The notes below the pieces were generated by a model. It was not told where the DNA came from. It was given only the letters and a program-made list of their open reading frames with translations, and did not search any database. The translations under genes were made by a program, and so were the position numbers. DNA of 64,000 nucleotides, taken from positions 310,001 to 374,000 of the forward strand of contig CAWAIR010000006.1 of the NCBI GenBank assembly GCA_963782045.1, given 5' to 3'. This DNA is from CAVSRC01 sp963782045. GTDB lineage: Bacteria; Pseudomonadota; Alphaproteobacteria; Rhizobiales; Kaistiaceae. Shown piece by piece: positions 1-11,065 of this stretch (its first letter is position 1; the number at the start of each line of letters is the position of its first letter).

Positions 1-2129
1 ATGAAGGCGGCGTGGGCGAGCTTGTGGGGGAGATCGACGCGCAGCCAGTAGGCCGGGTAGTGGCGCTTGAGATAGGCCGAGCGCTCGCGCGGCGGCCAGT
101 CGGCAAGGGCCTCGGCAAGCTCGGCCTGGGCGGCGGCGACACGCTTGTCGCGGCTGATCTGGCTGTGGCCGCCGGTGAGCACCGGCTCGGTCTCGTAATA
201 GAGGGTGCGCAGCAACTGGCTCTTCCAGCCGTTCCACACGCCGGGACCGACCGCCTTGATATCGGCGACGGTGAGCACGGTGAGCATCTTCAGCCGCTCC
301 AGCGACTGCACGATGGCGGCGAAATCGACGATCGTCTTGCGGTCGTTGAGGTCGCGCGACTGGGCGACCTTGCTCATGGTGAGGTGCTGCTCGACCAGCC
401 AGGCGACCGCCTCGGTCTGTGCCTTGTCGAGCCCCAGGCGCGGGCACAGGCGCCGGGCGACGCGGGCACCGGCGATGGAATGATCCTCCGGCCGGCCCTT
501 GGCGATGTCGTGCAGGAACATGGCGACGTAGAGGACGGCACGGTCCTGGATGTCAGCGGTGAGCGCGTGGGCGAGCGAATTGGCCTCGTCGCCGTCGCCG
601 CGCTCGATGCCGGCGAGCATGCCGACCGCCTGGATGAGGTGCTCATCGACCGTATAGTGATGATACATGTTGAACTGCATCATCGCGACGATCTTGCCGA
701 ACTCGGGGATGAACTTGCCGAGGACGCCGGTCTCGTTCATGCGGCGCAGAACGGCCTCGGGATTGCGGCGCGAAGACAGGATCTCGACGAAGAGGCGGTT
801 GGCCTCATCGTTCTCGCGCAGGGTCGCATCGATCAGGCGCAGCGAGCGCGAGACGAGCTGCATCGAATCGGGGTGGAAGGCGAGATCGTAGCGGTCCGCC
901 AGATGGAACAGGCGGATGAGGTTGACCGGGTCGCGGACGAAGACCTCCGTGTCGGCGACGTTGATGCGGTCGTTGTCGACGATGAAATCGGTCGAGCCGG
1001 GGATCTTGTGGTGGCGGCGGGCGGGCAGCCCGAAGAGACGGTTGAGCACCGGCGCCGACTTGCCGTGATGCTCCTCGAGCGCGGCGCAGAAGATGCGCGT
1101 CAGGTCGCCGACGTCCTTGGCGACCAGGAAGTAGTGCTTCATGAAGCGCTCGACGTCCTCGAGCCCCGGATGGGCGGTGTAGCCGAGGCGGCGGGCCATC
1201 TCGCGCTGGACGTCGAAGGACAGGCGCTCCTCCTCGCGGCCGGTGAGGAAATGCAGGTGGCAGCGCACCGCCCACAGGAAATCCTCGGCCTTGCGGAAGA
1301 GGCGCAACTCGCCGCGCGAGAAGACGCCGGCCTTGACCAGATCGTCGCGCGCGCGGACGCGGTAGAAATACTTGGCGATCCAGAACAGCGTCTGGAGGTC
1401 GCGCAGGCCGCCCTTGCCCTCCTTGACGTTGGGCTCGACCAGATAGCGGGTGGCGCCCTGCTGGCGATGGCGCTGGTCACGCTCGGCGAGCTTGGAGGCG
1501 ATGAATTCCGGGCCGGTGTTCTTGGCCACCTGGTTATCGAAGCGGGTGACCAGCGTGTCGTAAAGGCCGCGCTCGCCGGTGAGGTAGCGCGCCTCGAGCA
1601 CCGCGGTGCGGATAGTCATGTCGGAGCGGGCCAGACGGACGCATTCGTCGACGCTGCGGGTGGCGTGGCCGACAGTGAGGCCGAGATCCCAAAGCAAATA
1701 GAGGATGAACTCGACGACGCTCTCCCCCCATGGCGTCTGCTTGTAGGGAAGCAGGAAGAGCAGATCGACGTCGGAGCCCGGCGCCAGCGTGCCGCGGCCA
1801 TAGCCGCCGACCGCCACCACCGTCATGTGCTCGGCGGCGCTGCGCGTCCCCCCGCCATAGACGTGGCCGGTGGCCAAGCCAAAGAGCGCCTGGATGATCG
1901 AATCCTGGAGCGCCGACAGATAGGCGGCACAGGCGGAACCCTTGCCGTCGGCCTTGAGCCGCGCTTCCGCCGTGGCGCGCCCTTCGGATAGCACGCCTTT
2001 CAACTCGGCGAGCACGGCGGCGCGCGCCTCGGGCGCCAACTGCCCCGCCTTGCCGGAGAGCGTGGTCAGCCGGGCGAGCAGGGTTTCGCCGTCAATCGGG
2101 GCGTCGGCAGCGGCAAGCGCTTTGGTCAT
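1..2129 (-). CDS. glnD: Bifunctional [protein-PII] uridylyltransferase/uridylyl-removing enzyme GlnD, 3' end cut off
   Basis: GlnD senses nitrogen status (glutamine) and adds or removes UMP on PII proteins, controlling glutamine synthetase and Ntr regulation in the cytoplasm. About 709 residues are present from an ATG at 2129. The nucleotidyltransferase motif GGYGRGTLAPGSDVD lies near residues 108-122, and HD-type hydrolase motifs (YHHYTVDEH and FLHDIAKGRPEDHS) lie near residues 490 and 540. Family members run to about 930-950 residues with two C-terminal ACT domains, so the ACT part lies beyond the left edge. A neighbouring mutS fits the rhizobial order. A long opposite-strand frame across this gene is only a codon-bias shadow. 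Confidence 0.96.
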   Translation of the reverse strand, partial: MTKALAAADAPIDGETLLARLTTLSGKAGQLAPEARAAVLAELKGVLSEGRATAEARLKADGKGSACAAYLSALQDSIIQALFGLATGHVYGGGTRSAAEHMTVVAVGGYGRGTLAPGSDVDLLFLLPYKQTPWGESVVEFILYLLWDLGLTVGHATRSVDECVRLARSDMTIRTAVLEARYLTGERGLYDTLVTRFDNQVAKNTGPEFIASKLAERDQRHRQQGATRYLVEPNVKEGKGGLRDLQTLFWIAKYFYRVRARDDLVKAGVFSRGELRLFRKAEDFLWAVRCHLHFLTGREEERLSFDVQREMARRLGYTAHPGLEDVERFMKHYFLVAKDVGDLTRIFCAALEEHHGKSAPVLNRLFGLPARRHHKIPGSTDFIVDNDRINVADTEVFVRDPVNLIRLFHLADRYDLAFHPDSMQLVSRSLRLIDATLRENDEANRLFVEILSSRRNPEAVLRRMNETGVLGKFIPEFGKIVAMMQFNMYHHYTVDEHLIQAVGMLAGIERGDGDEANSLAHALTADIQDRAVLYVAMFLHDIAKGRPEDHSIAGARVARRLCPRLGLDKAQTEAVAWLVEQHLTMSKVAQSRDLNDRKTIVDFAAIVQSLERLKMLTVLTVADIKAVGPGVWNGWKSQLLRTLYYETEPVLTGGHSQISRDKRVAAAQAELAEALADWPPRERSAYLKRHYPAYWLRVDLPHKLAHAAF

Positions 2130-2189
2130 GGTGGCCGGGAATCCAAGGGTTTTGTCGGCGCGGACCCTACCCGGAAACGCTGGCCCGCG

Positions 2190-3608
2190 CTATCGGTTGC
2201 CTGCCAGCAGCATGGCCGGCGCGGCGCGGTGGCCGGCGATGATCTCCCGGTAGGCATGGAAGCTCTGCTTGGGGGTGCGCTTCTGGGTGGCGAAATCGAC
2301 ATGGACCATGCCGAAGCGGGCGTCGTAGCCCTTCCACCACTCGAAATTGTCGAAGGGACACCATTCCATGTAGCCGATGACCCTGGCTCCCTCCTCGCGC
2401 GCGCGGAGCACGGCGTCGATGTGCCGCCGGATGTAGTCGGCGCGCAGCGGGTCCTTGACCATGCCGTCGGCCATCACCTCGTCGCAATCGCCGAAGCCGG
2501 CGCCGTTCTCGGTGATCATGATGGGCGGATCGCCATAGGTGTCGCGGATCGAGATGATGATGTCGTGCAAGGACTTCGGGCGCACCGGGCCGTTATGGGC
2601 CTTGACCGCGTCCGGGTTGACGCCGGGCTCGGCTGATAGCGCGCGATCCGGATCATGGCGCACGAAGGTCGGTGCGTAGAAATTGATGCCGATGAAATCG
2701 ACCGTGCCGGATTTCAGCGTGGCGAGGTCCGCGTCCGACACCGTGAAGCCGGGATCGAGCCTGTTGAGCGTCGCCATCAGATCGGGCGGATAGACGCCCT
2801 TCAGCGACACGTCGAGCGGCCAGCGATTGTAGAACCGCTCCCACTCTGCGGCGGCTGCCACGTCGGCCGGGTTGCCCGGATCGACGGCACTGGCGGGCCC
2901 GAGCGGAGCGGCGAGGCCGACCATGCCCTTGAAACCCTCCTTGCGGTATTCGGCGACCGCCGCGGCGCTGGCGACGAAGAGATTGTGCAGCGCCGGGATC
3001 TGGCGGCCATACTGCTCGGCGGTCATGCGGTCGGTCGGCACGCGGCCGGCGCGGGCGTTCTCCGCCACCAGGTCCATCATCATGACGTCGATGAAGGGCT
3101 CGTTCATGGTGATGAAGCTGTCGACCCTGTCGCCCAGCGCGCGCAACATGGTGGTGGCGTATTCGGTGAACCAGCCGATCACGTCGCGGTTGTGGAAGCC
3201 GCCCTTCTGGTGCAGACCCTGAGGAAAATCCCAGTGGTAGAGGGTGACGACGGGCTTGATGCCGACGGAGAGACAATCGTCGACCAGGCGCGAATAGTAG
3301 TCGAGGCCCTTGCGATTGACGGCGCCGACGCCTTCGGGCAGCACGCGCGGCCAGGACACCGAGAAGCGGTAGGCGTTGACGCCGAGCTCCTTGAGCAGCG
3401 CGATGTCCTTGGCGAGCTGGCCGCGATCATAAGCGTTGATGGCGACGTTGCCGGTCTCGATCTTGCCGGTCTGCGGCACGGTGATGTGCCAGTCGTTGGT
3501 GTAGACGTCCCACTTGGAGAGGCCGCGGCCGTCCTTGTCCCAGCCGCCCTCGACCTGGTAGGCGGCACTGGCCACGCCCCAGAGAAATTCACCCGCCCTC
3601 GGCGCCAT
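2190..3608 (-). CDS. Glycoside hydrolase family 1 beta-glucosidase
   Basis: A 472-residue GH1 enzyme expected to release glucose or another sugar from beta-glycosides by the retaining mechanism. The start reads MAPRAGEFLWGVASAAYQVEG, the usual GH1 N-terminus. The acid/base motif TMNEPF (Glu near residue 167) and the nucleophile motif ITENGAG (Glu near residue 365) are intact. Length is typical. No signal peptide is visible, so it is probably cytoplasmic and works on imported oligosaccharides. It lies between glnD and mutS, normally close neighbours in rhizobia, so it looks like an insertion into that block. No transporter is adjacent, and the substrate cannot be told from sequence. Confidence 0.93.
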   Translation of the reverse strand: MAPRAGEFLWGVASAAYQVEGGWDKDGRGLSKWDVYTNDWHITVPQTGKIETGNVAINAYDRGQLAKDIALLKELGVNAYRFSVSWPRVLPEGVGAVNRKGLDYYSRLVDDCLSVGIKPVVTLYHWDFPQGLHQKGGFHNRDVIGWFTEYATTMLRALGDRVDSFITMNEPFIDVMMMDLVAENARAGRVPTDRMTAEQYGRQIPALHNLFVASAAAVAEYRKEGFKGMVGLAAPLGPASAVDPGNPADVAAAAEWERFYNRWPLDVSLKGVYPPDLMATLNRLDPGFTVSDADLATLKSGTVDFIGINFYAPTFVRHDPDRALSAEPGVNPDAVKAHNGPVRPKSLHDIIISIRDTYGDPPIMITENGAGFGDCDEVMADGMVKDPLRADYIRRHIDAVLRAREEGARVIGYMEWCPFDNFEWWKGYDARFGMVHVDFATQKRTPKQSFHAYREIIAGHRAAPAMLLAGNR

Positions 3609-3725
3609 TCCCGTTCACTCCCCGGAAAAATCGCGGCCTCTATCGGCCCCGCCCCGGCGGCGGTCAAGTCCCAGCGCCGCGACGGATGGCGGACGGAGCA
3701 GCGCCGACCGATGCGGAGCCGAAAC

Positions 3726-3875
3726 CTATGAACCGTTGCCGCTGCCGCCGCCGACGAGGCTGAGCGCAATGCCCGTGGCCAGGCCGATACCGATTCCGGC
3801 GGGGAGGTTGTGCATTCCGACGCCGATGCTGGCGCCCAAGGCGGTTCCAATGGCAATCCAGGTGATCCGGGGCAT
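3726..3875 (-). CDS. Small glycine-rich hydrophobic protein
   Basis: An unrecognised 49-residue ORF. It starts MPRITWIAIGTALGASIGVG, continues with repeated small residues and ends GGGSGNGS. Almost the whole chain could form one or two membrane helices, with G-x-G/A spacing like a glycine zipper. The same frame extends a few codons upstream through a possible GTG (YDHVPG before the Met). It lies between the GH1 gene and mutS on the same strand. The composition argues for a real small membrane peptide, but codon bias in high-GC DNA makes short ORFs uncertain. Confidence 0.5.
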   Translation of the reverse strand: MPRITWIAIGTALGASIGVGMHNLPAGIGIGLATGIALSLVGGGSGNGS

Positions 3876-3925
3876 GCCCGGCACATGGTCATAGAGCCAG
3901 CCGTTTCAACCGCCCCTGCGAGGCT

Positions 3926-6640
3926 TCACTTGCCGCGGCGGGCAGCCTTCAGCCGATAGAGGGCGTCGAGCGCCTCGCGCGGGGTGAGCTCATCGGGGTG
4001 AAGCGCGTCGAGCATGGCCGCCAGCGGGTCTTCCTCGACGGGCTCCTGCAGACGCGCGGCGGAGAAGAGCGGCAGGTCGTCGATGAGGGCATGGGTCGGC
4101 GCGGTGCGGTCGGTGGCCTCCAGCTGCTTCAGCACCTCGCGGGCGCGGGCGATCACGGCCTGTGGCAGGCCGGCGAGGCGGGCGACCTGGATGCCGTAAG
4201 AGCGGTCGGCGGCGCCCGGCGCGATCTCGTGCAGGAAGATGACCTCACCCTTCCACTCCTTGACGCGCACGGTGACGTTGTCGAGGCGCGGCAGGCGATG
4301 CGCCAGCGCTGTCATCTCGTGATAGTGGGTGGCGAACAGCGCCCGGCTGCGGTTGACCTCGTGCAAATGTTCGACCGCCGCCCAGGCGATCGACAGCCCG
4401 TCGAAGGTGGCGGTGCCGCGGCCGATCTCGTCGAGGATGACCAGCGCATGGGGGCCGGCCTGATTGAGGATGGCGGCGGTCTCGATCATTTCGACCATGA
4501 AGGTGGAGCGGCCGCGGGCGAGATCGTCTGCCGCGCCGACGCGCGAGAACAGGCGGTCGACGACGCCGATATGGGCCTCCTTCGCCGGCACGTAGGAACC
4601 GATCTGGGCAAGGACTGCGATGAGCGCGTTTTGGCGCAGAAACGTCGATTTGCCCGCCATGTTGGGCCCGGTGACCAGCCAGATGCGCGCCGCGCCGTCG
4701 GCATCGCGGGCGCCGAGGTCGCAATCGTTGGCGACGAAGGGCCCTTCTCCGCCTGCCCTCAGCGCCTGCTCGACCACGGCGTGGCGGCCGCCTTCGACAT
4801 GGAAGGCGAGCGAGCGGTCGACCATGGGGCGGCAATAATCCTCGGCGGCGGCGAGCATGGCGAGGCCGGCGGAAACGTCGAGCACGGCGAGCGCATCGGC
4901 GATCGCCTGCAACGCTTCCTGCTCGGCGACGACCGCGGCCACGAGTTCGTCGAAGACGGCAAGCTCGATCGCCAGCGCCCGGTCGGCGGCGCCGGCGATT
5001 CTTGCCTCGAGTTCGGCAAGCTCGGCGGTGGTGAAGCGCACGGCGCTTGCCAGCGTCTGGCGGTGGATGAAGCGGGCGTTGAGCGGCGGGCTCAGCATGC
5101 GTTCGGCGTTGCTGGCGCCGACCTCGATGAAATAGCCGAGCACGTTGTTGTGCTTGATGCGGAGCGTGCGGATGTCGGTGTCGGCGGCATAGCCCGACTG
5201 CAGGCCGGCGATGACGCGGCGGCTGTCGTCGCGAAGTTTTCGCACCTCGTCCAGCTCGGCGCGGAAGCCGGGCCGCACGAAGCCGCCGTCGCGCTTCAGG
5301 TGCGGCAGGTCTTCGGCAAGCGCCGCCGAAAGCTGCGCTTCCAGCCGCGCCGGACGGCGCGCCAGGGTCTCGGCGACCGTAGCGATTTCGGCCGGCAGCC
5401 CCTCCCTCTCCCCCAGCTCGGCCAGGACGCTTGCCGCCGCGGCGAGCGCAAGGCCGATCGCCGCGAGGTCGCGGGGGCCGCCGCGATCGAGCTTCAGGCG
5501 CGAGAGCGAGCGGGAGAGATCGGGCGCGGCGCCGAGCGCACCGCGGATCCTCTGCCGGCGGGCCGCGTCGGCGAGCATCCAGCCGACGGCATCGAGACGG
5601 CTGGCGATCAGGTCCGGGTCGGTGGAGGGGCCGGCCAGGCGGCGGGCGAGCAGGCGCGCCCCGCCGCCGGTGACGGTGCGGTCGATGGCGGCGATCAGGC
5701 TGCCGCGGCGCTCGCCTGAGAGCGTTGCGGCAAGCTCCAGATTGATGCGGGTAGCGGCATCGATCAGCATGACCTCGCCGGCGGCCTCGCGCGACGGGGG
5801 CATGAGCGGCGGGCGGGCGCCCAACTGCGTCTTCTCGACATAGGCGAGCGCGGCAGCGGCGGCAGCGACCTCGACCCGCGAGAAGGCGCCGAAGCCATCG
5901 AGACTGGCGACGCCGAAATAAGCGGAAAGCCGGTCGGTGGCAGTGGCGCCGTCGAAGAAGGCCGAAGAAAGCGGCGTCACAGCGGCGGAGAGCGTGCGCC
6001 AGACGGCGGCAAGCTCGGCGTCGGCGAAGACGGCGTCGGCGACGAGCACCTCGCGCGGATCGATGCGGGCGAGGTCGGCGGGAAGCCGCGTGCGGTCGCT
6101 GGCGGCAACGCGGAACTCGCCGGTGGAGATGTCGATCCAGGCGAGCGCGAAGGCGTCGGCCCCGTCGGCACCGCCGCGCTGGCGGGCGACGGCAGCCAGA
6201 TAATTGTTGCGGGTGGCGGAGAGCAGCGCGTCCTCGGTCAGCGTGCCCGGCGTCACCAGGCGGATGACGTTGCGGCGGACGACCGACTTGGCGCCGCGCT
6301 TCCTGGCTTCGACCGGGTCCTCGACCTGCTCGCAGACGGCAACGCGATGGCCGAGAGCGATCAGCTTCTGCAGGTACTGGTCGGCGGCGTGGATGGGCAC
6401 GCCGCACATGGGGATGTCGTCGCCGAGATGCTTGCCGCGCTTGGTCAGCGCAATGCCAAGCGCCCGCGAGGCGACCGCGGCATCGGCGAAGAACATCTCG
6501 TAGAAATCGCCCATGCGGTAGAAGAGCAGGCAATCCGGATTGGCCGCCTTGATCTCCAGATACTGCGCCATCATCGGCGTGGCGCCCGAGAGGTCGGGCG
6601 CGGGGCCGGCGGTGTCGGGAGCGGCGGGGCGGGAATCCAT
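3926..6640 (-). CDS. mutS: DNA mismatch repair ATPase MutS
   Basis: MutS recognises mismatches and small loops and starts methyl-independent mismatch repair together with MutL. The N-terminal mismatch-binding domain has YRMGDFYEMF with the conserved Phe and Glu. The C-terminal ABC-type ATPase has Walker A GPNMAGKSTFLRQNA (near residue 657) and Walker B/signature DEIGRGTATFDG (near 735). The length of about 904 residues is normal for alphaproteobacteria. The ATG at 6640 is chosen; a GTG three codons upstream (6649) is equally possible because neither has a clear ribosome site. Residues 1-20 are proline/alanine rich and precede the conserved MMAQYLEIKA. Confidence 0.97.
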   Translation of the reverse strand: MDSRPAAPDTAGPAPDLSGATPMMAQYLEIKAANPDCLLFYRMGDFYEMFFADAAVASRALGIALTKRGKHLGDDIPMCGVPIHAADQYLQKLIALGHRVAVCEQVEDPVEARKRGAKSVVRRNVIRLVTPGTLTEDALLSATRNNYLAAVARQRGGADGADAFALAWIDISTGEFRVAASDRTRLPADLARIDPREVLVADAVFADAELAAVWRTLSAAVTPLSSAFFDGATATDRLSAYFGVASLDGFGAFSRVEVAAAAAALAYVEKTQLGARPPLMPPSREAAGEVMLIDAATRINLELAATLSGERRGSLIAAIDRTVTGGGARLLARRLAGPSTDPDLIASRLDAVGWMLADAARRQRIRGALGAAPDLSRSLSRLKLDRGGPRDLAAIGLALAAAASVLAELGEREGLPAEIATVAETLARRPARLEAQLSAALAEDLPHLKRDGGFVRPGFRAELDEVRKLRDDSRRVIAGLQSGYAADTDIRTLRIKHNNVLGYFIEVGASNAERMLSPPLNARFIHRQTLASAVRFTTAELAELEARIAGAADRALAIELAVFDELVAAVVAEQEALQAIADALAVLDVSAGLAMLAAAEDYCRPMVDRSLAFHVEGGRHAVVEQALRAGGEGPFVANDCDLGARDADGAARIWLVTGPNMAGKSTFLRQNALIAVLAQIGSYVPAKEAHIGVVDRLFSRVGAADDLARGRSTFMVEMIETAAILNQAGPHALVILDEIGRGTATFDGLSIAWAAVEHLHEVNRSRALFATHYHEMTALAHRLPRLDNVTVRVKEWKGEVIFLHEIAPGAADRSYGIQVARLAGLPQAVIARAREVLKQLEATDRTAPTHALIDDLPLFSAARLQEPVEEDPLAAMLDALHPDELTPREALDALYRLKAARRGK

Positions 6641-6688
6641 GGGCGGCACGCTAGCAGATGCGGCGGAGCCGTTCGACGGCGGGCGGGC

Positions 6689-7039
6689 CTAACCCACAAG
6701 CCAGCGCCAGACGAGGAAGGCCTCGCCGGCGACCCATAGGGCGCCGAAGATCAGCTTGTTGTTCCGCGCCAGCCAAGAGGAAATGAAGATGTCGAAGCCG
6801 TCCGGCCGCGCCTCGGCATAGCGGCTGGCAAGGTCGGTCAGCGGGCAGCGCATGCCGTTCACCAGCAGCACGACCACCTCGACCCCGACGAAGAGGCTGA
6901 GCCACAAGCCGAGACGGAGGTCGCCGAGGGCGGCGGCGACGGGAATCGCCAGGATCGAGGCCGCGAACACCGCCCAGATGGCGGTGTGCAGCAGCCTGAT
7001 CCACCACAGAACGCGCGCCTTTTGGACCCTGCCCGACAT
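6689..7039 (-). CDS. Small integral membrane protein, conserved unknown
   Basis: Not assigned to a named family. The protein of about 116 residues has hydrophobic segments near residues 12-36, 42-60 and 97-114. A conserved-looking loop NGMRCPLTDLASRY is followed by FISSWLARNNKLIFGALW, a layout found in small conserved bacterial membrane proteins. The ATG at 7039 (MSGRVQKARVLWW) is preferred over an upstream in-frame ATG at 7075, because the basic-then-hydrophobic start suits a membrane protein. It is divergent from maeB, so 7040-7196 must hold both promoters. Confidence 0.7.
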   Translation of the reverse strand: MSGRVQKARVLWWIRLLHTAIWAVFAASILAIPVAAALGDLRLGLWLSLFVGVEVVVLLVNGMRCPLTDLASRYAEARPDGFDIFISSWLARNNKLIFGALWVAGEAFLVWRWLVG

Positions 7040-7196
7040 GAATTGCCAATTGCCCCAAAATGCGCCGTCAGCCAAGCCAGACCTGTTTGAAGTGCGTCTT
7101 GGTCGCAGTTTCGATTGTCATCAGCCAAGCCGGTGCTATGGTCCGGCCCCCAACCAAGAACGCGGCAACGCGCTTTCGTCCGGGAAACATCATTCG

Positions 7197-9479
<2,283 letters not shown>

Positions 9480-9494
9480 GACGAGGATGCTTGG

Positions 9495-10175
9495 CTAGGC
9501 CGCCGCCGGCGCCATGCCGCCGTGCTCGCCGCCGCGCAGAACGGCGAGGCCGAGCGGGGTGTAGCCGGCAATCATCAGCGCCGCACCGATCGAGCTGAGG
9601 ATCTCGATGTCCGGGTTGTTGAGCAGCAGCAATCCGACGATGATCGCAGCGCCCTGCCACGGCCCGATCTGGCGCTCGCGCAGGAGGCCGATTGCCTGGA
9701 TGATGGCGCCGAGCGGCAACAGCGGCAGCAGGTAGACGATGAACAGCAGGCCGGTGCGGTCGACGATCACCTGCAGATAGGGCACGAACGCCGCGAACTG
9801 GTCCTCGGGCAGCGTATCGAAGGCCGACAGCACCAGGCAGAGCGCGCCCTTGTCGATGGCCAGCACGATGGCGCCGACGATGCCGACGGCCGCGCCAACA
9901 AAGCCGAACCAGGCGCCCCGCCCGCGCAGCATCTCGGCGCAACAAAGAAGCTCGGCGACGATGAACGGAATCGCGACGATGACGATGAGATGGCCGATGT
10001 GGAATGCGGCGCTGTGATGGAAATTCGCGGCCAGCTCGGCGGCAGTGGTCGTCAGTTGCAGGCTGAACAGGTCGGGATGAGACAGGAAGCCGACCAGCAG
10101 CAGCGGCGAGAAGAGAAGTAACGACAGGCCATAGACGAATTGCTTCACCGGACCAACGCGGTCAATCGCAGTCAT
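9495..10175 (-). CDS. Multi-pass membrane protein, unknown function
   Basis: A 226-residue protein with about six hydrophobic helices (residues near 13-32, 55-78, 85-107, 135-160, 170-190, 195-215). The order is typical of small DUF4386-like membrane proteins, but I cannot place it firmly. The ATG at 10175 is preceded by AAGGAG at good spacing. It converges on maeB with only 15 bases between the stops. No catalytic motif is visible and there is no operon partner. Confidence 0.75.
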   Translation of the reverse strand: MTAIDRVGPVKQFVYGLSLLLFSPLLLVGFLSHPDLFSLQLTTTAAELAANFHHSAAFHIGHLIVIVAIPFIVAELLCCAEMLRGRGAWFGFVGAAVGIVGAIVLAIDKGALCLVLSAFDTLPEDQFAAFVPYLQVIVDRTGLLFIVYLLPLLPLGAIIQAIGLLRERQIGPWQGAAIIVGLLLLNNPDIEILSSIGAALMIAGYTPLGLAVLRGGEHGGMAPAAA

Positions 10176-10286
10176 TGCGTCGAACTCCTTCCACGGGCCA
10201 TGGGAGAAAATCGCGCAGCTTTGCGGCCGCCGCAGCCGGCCGCGTTGACGCCGGTCAACGATGGAAATCGTCCAGGCTGTGGACGG

Positions 10287-11006
10287 TCAGTCGAGGGCGG
10301 TCAGATAGCGCCGCGGGGCGCAGGTCAGGCCCGGCTGCTTCTGGCACTGGTGCAGCGAATAGAGGATCATCCGCGAGTGGCCGATGAGGTTCTCGACCGG
10401 CACGTAGCCGAGCTCGGCGAAGCGGCTGTCGGCGGAATTGTCACGGTTGTCGCCCATCATGAAGACGTGCTCGGGCGGCACGACATAGACGCCGGTGTTC
10501 TCCTGCGGGAAATCGTCGGAGCGCATGATGATCGGGTGGACGCGGTTTCCCGGCAGCGTCTCCTCGTATTCGGTGACGGTGACCGGCGGGCCTTCGTACT
10601 GCTTGTACGAATAGGTCTTCACCTCGCGGCGCGGCATCTCGCGGCCGTTGATGAAGAGCCGCCCGCGGGTGATCTGGATGCGGTCGCCGGGGAGGCCAAT
10701 GACCCGCTTGATCAACGTCTCGCCGGTTCGCGGGTGGGTGAAGGTGACGATGTCTCCGCGCGCCGGCAGGTGGCCGAACAGACGGCCGTCATTGGACGGG
10801 AAGGCGGGGAGGGTGACCAGCGGCGCCGAGTCGGGACCGTAGCCGTAGTCGAACTTGGTGGCGATCAGCCGGTCGCCGACCTCGAGCGTCGGCATCATGC
10901 TTTCCGACGGGATGTAATAGGTGGCAAAGGCCACCGTCTTGAGGACGAAGGTGAGCAGAGCGGCTCCGGCAAGCGTCCGTCCCCATTCGAGAATCTGGCT
11001 CTTCAT
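10287..11006 (-). CDS. lepB: Signal peptidase I
   Basis: The inner-membrane serine protease that removes signal peptides from exported proteins. An N-terminal membrane helix (residues 10-30) is followed by the catalytic Ser motif YIPSESMMPTL, the Lys region TLIKRVIGLPGD, and the C-terminal box GDNRDNSADSR. These are the Ser/Lys dyad boxes of family S26A. 239 residues is typical. The ATG at 11006 is taken; a GTG directly before it (11009) is possible. Rhizobial lepB is often beside acpS and rnc, but here it lies between two unrelated genes. Confidence 0.96.
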   Translation of the reverse strand: MKSQILEWGRTLAGAALLTFVLKTVAFATYYIPSESMMPTLEVGDRLIATKFDYGYGPDSAPLVTLPAFPSNDGRLFGHLPARGDIVTFTHPRTGETLIKRVIGLPGDRIQITRGRLFINGREMPRREVKTYSYKQYEGPPVTVTEYEETLPGNRVHPIIMRSDDFPQENTGVYVVPPEHVFMMGDNRDNSADSRFAELGYVPVENLIGHSRMILYSLHQCQKQPGLTCAPRRYLTALD

Positions 11007-11065
11007 CACTCTTCAGTCCCCGCCCGGTGGTCCCCCCCGTCTTGAAGCGGAGCTTGGCGGCGAGA

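Noticed and set aside
12..1991. 659-codon open frame on the plus strand
   Set aside because: It lies exactly antisense to glnD and its translation has no recognisable domain; long antisense frames are common in high-GC genes.
3998..6533. Long open frames on both strands across mutS
   Set aside because: All overlap mutS, which has complete family motifs; the others show only biased composition (Arg, Ala, Gly).
6852..7196. 115-codon N-terminal extension of maeB
   Set aside because: The extension is antisense to a membrane-protein gene and is not conserved; the ATG at 7197 gives the standard length.
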